Assembly: GCF_023556335.1 (NCBI RefSeq)
Contig: NZ_JAIKTS010000004.1
Span: 254,752 to 318,751 of the forward strand
Direction: 5' to 3'
Source of the DNA: Stenotrophomonas mori
Lineage (GTDB): Bacteria > Pseudomonadota > Gammaproteobacteria > Xanthomonadales > Xanthomonadaceae
DNA: 64,000 bases
Below the pieces are notes generated by a model. It worked only from the letters and a program-made list of their open reading frames with translations. It did not search any database and was not told the origin of the DNA. The position numbers were made by a program, and so were the translations under genes. Below, in pieces: positions 58,569 through 64,000 of this stretch; within the stretch, counting starts at the first letter, position 1; each line of letters begins with the position of its first letter.

Positions 58569-60632
58569 TCACTGCTGTGCGCGCAGGTAGGCGTTCAAGC
58601 CCTGTGCGCGCAGCTGCCGGGCGGCCGCGTCCCAGTCCAGCGGCGCGTCGCCGCGCAGGCGCTCGAGCAGCGCCACGATCGCGAGCTCCACCTCCGGCAG
58701 CGGCGTCGCGCCGGCCAACCGCGGGCGCTGTGCGATCGCCTCGTACAGCGCGGCATTGGCCTCGGCGTAGGTCAGCGCAGCGACCGCGCCGTGGCGCGCG
58801 CGCCAGCCCGGGGCGTCCAGCGTGGCGTTGACATGCGACTGGATCAGGTAGGTGGCGCGCCCGATCAGCTTCAGGTTGCCCGGCTGCACCGCGGTCATGG
58901 TGTTGCCGACGGTGCGGCCGAGCCGCGCCATCACCGCGCTGGAGTGCGCGTTGAGCAGCATCTTCAACGCCAGGGTACGGTCCAGGCCGAGCGGATCGTT
59001 CCGCCGCGGCAGGTCCAGGGCGATGCCCGATGCGGCACCGTCCAGTGTCTCCGATGCGTCGCCGGACGCCGCACCCTGGCCCACGGTGACGGTGAGCCGG
59101 CCGGCGCCGGCATTGCCGACGGCCTGCCACCATTGCCGTGCAAGCGCCGCCACCGGCTCGTCGGCGTAGCGCAGCAGTACGCCCAGGTCGCCCGGCTGCG
59201 GCGCCAGGCGCGCGCGGTTGCCCGGCGACCAGGACAGGTCGTACAGCGCCTGCTGCTCGGCGCCGGCACGCTCCAGGCTGTGCAGCGCGGTGTCGCGCAG
59301 CGCCGGATCGTCCACGTTCTGCGCGAACTGCGGGCCGTACCGCGTGGCATTCAGCCCGTGGAATGGACGGTGCAGCAGTGCGTCCCAGGCCGCCTGCGGC
59401 GTCGCCACCGGCGCCCATACGCGGATCCACGAGGCCGGCGGCCGGGTGTCGGTGCGGTCCAGCGGCGCCAGCCGGAAGGTCGGCGCGCGCTCGGTGACGT
59501 CCACGAACACCGGCATCAGGGTGTCGCCGGCCAGGTAGGTGGCATGGCGGCCGTCGGCATAGGCCTGCGCTTCGCGCACGGTCCACTGCGCCAACTGCGG
59601 CGCGCTGGCGGCCACGCTGCGCTGCAGTGCGGCGAAGCCGCGCAGGCGGCTTTCGATGCTGTCGCGCGGGTCCAGCCCCAGGCGTTGCGCGTCGGCTGCC
59701 GGCAACTGCGGCAGCAGCAGCGCGCGCAGCGCGTCTTCCAGCACCAGGCCCAGCACGTACAGGCTGGTGGTGGTGGCCTGCATGCGGGTGGAGCCGGTGA
59801 TCGCCTGCGGCCCGGTCGGCAACGCGACCTTGCGGATGCGCGCGTCGTCGAGCACCTGGCGGCTGCGCTCGAAGGGGCGCAGCACGTCGTCCGGGTTGTT
59901 GTAGACGAACCAGACACGGTCGCTGCCTTCGCCGCGTTGCCCCGCGGCGGCCAGCGCGGTGCCGATCACCGCCGAGGTCTCGCCGCCTTCGGTCACCGCG
60001 AACACCACGTCGTCGGCGCCGATGCCGTCGTCGCGCATCTGCAGTGCGCCGATCAGCTGCAGGTCCTCGAAGCCCTCCAGCGAACTGATCAGCGCGCGGT
60101 CGCCGCCGGTGATCTGCCCGCGTACGCGGTCGCCCAGGTCCGCCGGCAGGCGGCCGGCGAGGTGCGGCCAGGCCGGGTCGGCCTGCATGCGCTTCCAGAA
60201 GGGACGCCAGAGGCCGCTCTCCAGGGTCTCGGCAAGGCGGCCGGTGGACCCGGTGCCGTAGAAATAGAGGCGGTGGCCCTCGCGCAGCGCGCGCTGCACC
60301 GCCGCCGAGGCCGCATGCAGGTCGGCGCTGCGCTGCGGGTCGTCGGCCAGCGCGGCCAAGGCGCGGGCCACGTCCTCGTCCACCGCGAACAGCTGCGCCA
60401 GCGCCTGTGCCGGATCGTCCGCCGCCACCTCGCTCAGGTTCCAGGTCCGGGGATGGCGCTGTTCGGTCAGCAGCGCATGCAGCTGGAACTGGGTGCGTTG
60501 CTGCACGAATTCGGCCGAGGCCGGCGACGGCGGCAGGCCCAGGCGGCCACCGTCGGCCGCGGCCGTGGCACCGATCGCCATGCCCAGGAAGGTGCTCATC
60601 GCCAGACACCCGTTGCGGTAGGAAAATGCCAT
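58569..60632 (-). CDS. MurQ/GCKR-like double-SIS protein with apparent signal peptide
   Basis: This 687-residue protein is far longer than MurQ (~300). SIS domain 1 has YFYGTGSTGRLAETLES (124-139) and VTEGGETSAVIG. SIS domain 2 shows KMLLNAHSSAVMARLG and GNTMTAVQPGNLKLIGRATY (557-595), strongly like the MurQ segment following the etherase fold. The Glu that acts in MurQ etherase is not aligned exactly (ETLES instead of DASE), so enzyme activity is uncertain. GCKR-like sugar-phosphate binding is an alternative. The N-terminus MAFSYRNGCLAMSTFLGMAI...ATAAA reads as a signal peptide; a start at 60599 would keep it. It lies 25 nt after the amidase gene. Confidence 0.75.
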   Translation of the reverse strand: MAFSYRNGCLAMSTFLGMAIGATAAADGGRLGLPPSPASAEFVQQRTQFQLHALLTEQRHPRTWNLSEVAADDPAQALAQLFAVDEDVARALAALADDPQRSADLHAASAAVQRALREGHRLYFYGTGSTGRLAETLESGLWRPFWKRMQADPAWPHLAGRLPADLGDRVRGQITGGDRALISSLEGFEDLQLIGALQMRDDGIGADDVVFAVTEGGETSAVIGTALAAAGQRGEGSDRVWFVYNNPDDVLRPFERSRQVLDDARIRKVALPTGPQAITGSTRMQATTTSLYVLGLVLEDALRALLLPQLPAADAQRLGLDPRDSIESRLRGFAALQRSVAASAPQLAQWTVREAQAYADGRHATYLAGDTLMPVFVDVTERAPTFRLAPLDRTDTRPPASWIRVWAPVATPQAAWDALLHRPFHGLNATRYGPQFAQNVDDPALRDTALHSLERAGAEQQALYDLSWSPGNRARLAPQPGDLGVLLRYADEPVAALARQWWQAVGNAGAGRLTVTVGQGAASGDASETLDGAASGIALDLPRRNDPLGLDRTLALKMLLNAHSSAVMARLGRTVGNTMTAVQPGNLKLIGRATYLIQSHVNATLDAPGWRARHGAVAALTYAEANAALYEAIAQRPRLAGATPLPEVELAIVALLERLRGDAPLDWDAAARQLRAQGLNAYLRAQQ

Positions 60633-60657
60633 GCGCCCGCCTGCCACGGCCGCGCCC

Positions 60658-61392
60658 TCAGCCGTCGCCGGCCAGCGCGTGCAGGATGCGCAGGTCCTCG
60701 GCGTCCAGCTCGGTACCGTCCTGTCCACGGAAATGGTTGCGGAAGGCGCGGACGGTGGCGGCGCGGTCCTCCAGCGGATAGCCGATCACGCGCAGCGCCG
60801 ACCAGGGGTCGAAGCCGGACGGCGCCGGCGGCGCATCGGCGGCCGGCCAGCGGCCGAACCCGGCCTCGGCCAGGCGCTTCCACGGGAACAGCGGGCCCGG
60901 ATCGGGCTTGCGGATGGGCGCCAGGTCCTGGTGCCCGATGATCTGGCTGCGCGGGATGCGCAGGCGCGTGCACAGGTCCTCCAGCAGCACCAGCAGGCTC
61001 TGCACCTGGGCGTCCGGGAACGGCGAGCGGCCGTCGTTGTCCAGCTCGATGCCGATGGAGGCCGAGTTGAGATCGGTCAGGCCGCGCCAGCTGCCGGCAC
61101 CGGCATGCCAGGCCCGGCGCGCATCGCTGACCAGCTGGTAGCGCTCGCCGTTGCTGCCGATCAGGTAGTGCGCACTGACCGGCCCGCCGCTGTTGCGGCC
61201 GCGCAGGGTGTCCAGGCTCTGCTGGACCGACTGCTGCTGCGTGAAGTGGATGACGATCAGGTTAGGGCGCCGTTCGTCCTGGTTCGGCGACGGCACCCAG
61301 GTCGCCAGCGGGTTGCGTGGCGGCGCGTGTCCGCAGGCCGCGAGCAGGGCCAGCAGGGTGGCGGGAAGCAACAGTCGGGAGAACGGGTTCAT
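60658..61392 (-). CDS. N-acetylmuramoyl-L-alanine amidase, AmiD-like lipoprotein
   Basis: This 244-residue zinc amidase cleaves the MurNAc-L-Ala bond of muropeptides. The lipobox LAAC (Cys20) places it in the envelope, probably outer membrane. The AmpD/PGRP-type fold is visible: NLIVIHFTQ (His49), WHAGAGSWRG, SIGIELDN (Glu116) and IIGHQDLAPIRKPDPGPLFP (His154, Asp164). The ATG at 61392 is chosen over an upstream one because it creates the lipobox and has GAGG upstream. It begins the amidase-SIS-VanX run, 134 bp after the TBDR. Confidence 0.92.
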   Translation of the reverse strand: MNPFSRLLLPATLLALLAACGHAPPRNPLATWVPSPNQDERRPNLIVIHFTQQQSVQQSLDTLRGRNSGGPVSAHYLIGSNGERYQLVSDARRAWHAGAGSWRGLTDLNSASIGIELDNDGRSPFPDAQVQSLLVLLEDLCTRLRIPRSQIIGHQDLAPIRKPDPGPLFPWKRLAEAGFGRWPAADAPPAPSGFDPWSALRVIGYPLEDRAATVRAFRNHFRGQDGTELDAEDLRILHALAGDG

Positions 61393-61469
61393 CAGGGCCT
61401 CGCTTGCGGACGCTGCGTGCGCGATGCCGGGCAGGACCGCCGCCTGCCGCGGCCGGAAGGGGGGCGACA

Positions 61470-61493
61470 CCGCCGCCGGTTTCCCGGCGGCGG
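61470..61493 (-). terminator. Hairpin between the TBDR and the amidase gene
   Basis: A 10-bp perfect stem CCGCCGCCGG/CCGGCGGCGG with a 4-nt loop lies 33 nt past the TBDR stop. No U-tract. It may end or attenuate TBDR transcripts before the amidase gene. Confidence 0.4.
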
Positions 61494-61526
61494 CGCCCGG
61501 GCCTCGACGTCAGGCCCGTGGACGCG

Positions 61527-64000
61527 TCACTGGAAAGTGTATTCCAGCAGCACGTTGAAGGAACGCCCGCGCGGATCGGCCACGCGCGCTTCCCAGCCGG
61601 CGCCATCGCCATCGTCCAGGTAGCGGACGGTGAACGGCGGGTCGGTGTTGAGCAGGTTGCGGATGCCGAAGGTCGCCTTCAGGTTGTCCATGCCGCGCCA
61701 GGTCACGCTGTAGTTGTAGGTGACATAGGCATCGACCTTGGGCTCCCAGTGCTCCGGGGTATAGCCGTTGACGACGCCGCCCGGACGCCAGTCCTTGTAG
61801 CCGCCGCGGTAGACCTGGGTGAGGGTGTGCGCCCAGTCGCCCTTGGCCCAGCCCAGGCCCAGCGTGTGCTTCCACTTGATCGGCAGGTTGAAGTAGCGCT
61901 CGTACTCGCCGACCAGGTTGCTGCTGTAGGGCACGCTGTCGAAGCTCTTGGTCTTGAAGGTGTCCAGGTAGTTGCCGTTGAGGTGGACGTTCCAGTTGCC
62001 CCCGGCCAGTTCGCCGCGGACGTTGGCGTCCAGCTCGATGCCGCGGGTCAGGGTGCCGCCGGTGTTGATGTAGCGGTTGTCGATCGCGGTGATGTTGCCG
62101 TTGGCGTCGCGGATGAAGTTCTCCGCGTACAGCGGGTAGTTGGCGGTCATGTCCGTCAGCTTGAAACCGCTGCGGATCGTGTTGGTGCGCTCGATCTCCC
62201 ACCAGTCCACGCTGACGTTGAAGTTGCCGTTCGGCGCCAGCACGAAGCCCAGGCTGCGCTGCTCGGCTTCCTCCGGCTTCAGGTGCACGTTGCCGCCGGA
62301 GATGATGTCCGGGCGGATCTGCGCACTGCACGCCGGCACGTCCGGGTTGTACTGCCCGTTCGGGCAGACCGCCGGATCGGCCAGGTCCAGGCCGGTGTAC
62401 AGCGTCTCGGTGACGCCGCGGAACAGCTTGGCGAAGTCGGGCACCTTGAAGCCGGTGCTGTAGGAGCCGCGGAACACCAGCCAGTCGATCGGCTGCCACT
62501 TGAACGAGTACTTCGGATTGGTGGTGCCGCCGAAGCCGTCGTAGCGGTCATGGCGCACCGCCAGGTTGACCTCCAGGCTGTCCACCACCGGCAGGTTGAA
62601 CTCGGCGAACACCGCCTTCACGTTGCGGGTCTTCTTCGGCATGTAGTTGGCCGAGTCGCCCGGCGGGCCGTAGACGTAGGCATCGCCGTCCGCCCATTCC
62701 TGAGGGCCGGTGAACTCGTACTCCTCGCGACGCAGGTCAACGCCGGCCGCGGCCTGCACGTCCTCCTCGCCCCACAGCTTGAAGCCCAGGCTGCCGCTGA
62801 AGCTGGCATCGAAGGTGGTGGTGGCGGTGGTGCCGCTGTACAGCTGCAGGCCGCTGGCATCGGCCGCGGCGAGCGCGTCGTAGGCCGCCTGCGACTGGCT
62901 CTGGCCGGGCATCAGGAACGGGTTGAGCACGCCGTTCTTCAGGGCCGCCTTCAGCTGCGGGGTGTAGTAGTAGCCGCCGGCGGTACGCGATTCCGCATCG
63001 CTCTGCGCGCGCGACAGGCCCAGGTTGTAGTCCCAGCTGCCGACGCTGCCGTTCAGGCCGAACAGCAGGCGGTAGGCCTTGGTGCTGGTCTCGATCTGGC
63101 GGGTGCCGCAGATCTCGCAGCGCCAGCGGTAGGCGATCGGGCTGCCGTAGTTCAGGCCGGCCTGGTTGCCGAAGTAGCCCAGCAGCTGGTCGTAGATCGC
63201 GTCGTAGGTCGCCTGGGTGTTGGCGTTGAGCTCGTACGCATCGAGCGCGCTGTCGCTGGGGTTGGTGCGGGTGGTGATCTGCAGCGCTTCGAACTGGCGC
63301 TTGGAGGTGACCTTGGAGCCCATGAACTCGGCGAAGAACTCATGGTTGTCGCCGATCTTGAAAGTCGCCCGGCCGATGCCCTGCACACTTTCCACCGGCT
63401 GCTGGATGGTGCGCGCGCGGCCATAGTCCCAGGCGCAGGCGAAGCTGGCGCCGGGGCTGGCCCAGATCTTGTCGTCGTACGGCCCCATCATGTCGCCGCC
63501 GCTCTCGCAGCCGGGGCCGCCGGGCAGGTCCAGGGTGTTGATCGAGGTCTTGGTCAGGCCGGTGACCGGATCGATCAGGCCGGTGCCGATGAGGTTGTCG
63601 TCGCTGTTGGAAGCGGCGCTGCCAGTGACCAGGGTGGCGAACGGGGTGCCGCGCGAATCCGGCGACAGGCCGCGGCTGGGCTGGAAGCTGTTGGCGAAAT
63701 CGCGCTGGTTGCCGCGCAGGATCTTGTTCTTCTTGACGTTGACCGCGGCCCACACGTTCCAGCGGTCGTCGTCCAGGTCGCCCCAGCCGCCCAGCACGCT
63801 GGCGTGGTAGATGTTGCCGCCGCCTTCCTGGGTGACGTCGGCGCCGCCGGTCAGGGTGATGCCCTGGTAGTTGTCACGGGTGATGAAGTTGATCACGCCG
63901 CCGATGGCGTCGGTGCCGTAGACCGCCGACGCGCCGTCGCGCAGCACTTCCACGCGCTCGATCGCGGCGAACGGGATGGAGTTCAGGTCCACGACCTGGC
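61527..64000 (-). CDS. TonB-dependent receptor (N-terminus beyond window)
   Basis: About 824 residues of a TBDR are visible; the signal peptide and plug start are cut off by the right edge. The visible plug end, [20 protein letters not shown] and [20 protein letters not shown], is typical. The barrel carries [20 protein letters not shown] and [13 protein letters not shown], and the C-terminal strand ends LLEYTFQ. The apparent start at 63992 is internal, not real. It lies upstream of the amidase-SIS-VanX genes on the same strand and could import peptidoglycan fragments (inference), or belong to an unrelated transcript ended by the hairpin at 61470-61493. Confidence 0.9.
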   Translation of the reverse strand, partial: QVVDLNSIPFAAIERVEVLRDGASAVYGTDAIGGVINFITRDNYQGITLTGGADVTQEGGGNIYHASVLGGWGDLDDDRWNVWAAVNVKKNKILRGNQRDFANSFQPSRGLSPDSRGTPFATLVTGSAASNSDDNLIGTGLIDPVTGLTKTSINTLDLPGGPGCESGGDMMGPYDDKIWASPGASFACAWDYGRARTIQQPVESVQGIGRATFKIGDNHEFFAEFMGSKVTSKRQFEALQITTRTNPSDSALDAYELNANTQATYDAIYDQLLGYFGNQAGLNYGSPIAYRWRCEICGTRQIETSTKAYRLLFGLNGSVGSWDYNLGLSRAQSDAESRTAGGYYYTPQLKAALKNGVLNPFLMPGQSQSQAAYDALAAADASGLQLYSGTTATTTFDASFSGSLGFKLWGEEDVQAAAGVDLRREEYEFTGPQEWADGDAYVYGPPGDSANYMPKKTRNVKAVFAEFNLPVVDSLEVNLAVRHDRYDGFGGTTNPKYSFKWQPIDWLVFRGSYSTGFKVPDFAKLFRGVTETLYTGLDLADPAVCPNGQYNPDVPACSAQIRPDIISGGNVHLKPEEAEQRSLGFVLAPNGNFNVSVDWWEIERTNTIRSGFKLTDMTANYPLYAENFIRDANGNITAIDNRYINTGGTLTRGIELDANVRGELAGGNWNVHLNGNYLDTFKTKSFDSVPYSSNLVGEYERYFNLPIKWKHTLGLGWAKGDWAHTLTQVYRGGYKDWRPGGVVNGYTPEHWEPKVDAYVTYNYSVTWRGMDNLKATFGIRNLLNTDPPFTVRYLDDGDGAGWEARVADPRGRSFNVLLEYTFQ

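Noticed and set aside
63990..63992. Apparent GTG start of the last TBDR
   Set aside because: It lies inside the plug-domain motif VVDLNSIP; the frame continues upstream to the window edge, so the gene is truncated by the window.

Overview
The window looks like chromosomal DNA from a high-GC gammaproteobacterium of the Xanthomonadaceae/Lysobacteraceae (Pseudoxanthomonas, Stenotrophomonas, Xanthomonas or Lysobacter type). This rests on the ftsE-ftsX...rpoH and rhlB/trxA/rho neighbourhoods, several large TonB-dependent receptors (TBDRs) beside carbohydrate and phosphodiester enzymes, monomeric isocitrate dehydrogenase, and GTAG-headed REP-type repeats. No tRNA, rRNA, CRISPR, prophage or insertion sequence was seen. 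The genus is an inference.

Layout. (1) 1-11.6 kb is a mannoside-utilisation locus. On the minus strand it encodes a GH92 alpha-mannosidase, a LacI-type repressor, an FHS sugar permease, a fructokinase, an AGE-family mannose isomerase/epimerase and the start of a GH2 beta-mannosidase. A TBDR is divergent. A shared 14-bp palindromic motif in the divergent promoter region and at the beta-mannosidase start is the likely operator. The route would be glycan uptake, mannose release, mannose to fructose, then fructose-6-phosphate. (2) 11.7-15 kb holds a GST, a NYN/OST-HTH protein, a type II NADH dehydrogenase and a frameshifted GFA-family pseudogene. (3) 15-23.7 kb is housekeeping: rpoH with a sigma-E-like promoter, ung, a two-receiver response regulator, ftsX, ftsE, rhlB, trxA and rho.

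(4) 23.8-28.7 kb is a TBDR followed by two exported glycerophosphodiester phosphodiesterases, a probable phosphodiester scavenging operon. (5) 29-35.7 kb has aceK and monomeric icd flanking a compact four-gene operon: a scaffold-like protein, an MglA-like GTPase and two Roadblock/LC7 proteins. (6) 35.9-41.2 kb is a SoxR-controlled mexGHI-like efflux operon, with a SoxR box inside a 19-bp-spaced promoter. (7) 41.2-44.7 kb contains a lipoprotein, a LysM protein with an internal duplication, queF, a chagasin-like inhibitor and an exported M20 amidohydrolase. (8) 44.9-52.6 kb is an mdtABC-type two-pump RND operon, followed by a repeat-rich noncoding stretch with a 12-copy hexanucleotide array.

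(9) 53-57.1 kb carries a DUF1338 dioxygenase, an exported protein of unknown function, a HAD hydrolase, an EF-hand protein and a small membrane protein. (10) 57.2-57.7 kb is a tandem BIME/REP cluster. (11) 57.8-64 kb encodes, on one strand, a TBDR (N-terminus outside the window), an AmiD-like lipoprotein amidase, a MurQ/GCKR-like double-SIS protein with an apparent signal peptide, and a VanX-like D-Ala-D-Ala dipeptidase. This looks like an envelope-side peptidoglycan-fragment processing cluster and is the most unusual gene set here, together with the GTPase/Roadblock operon.
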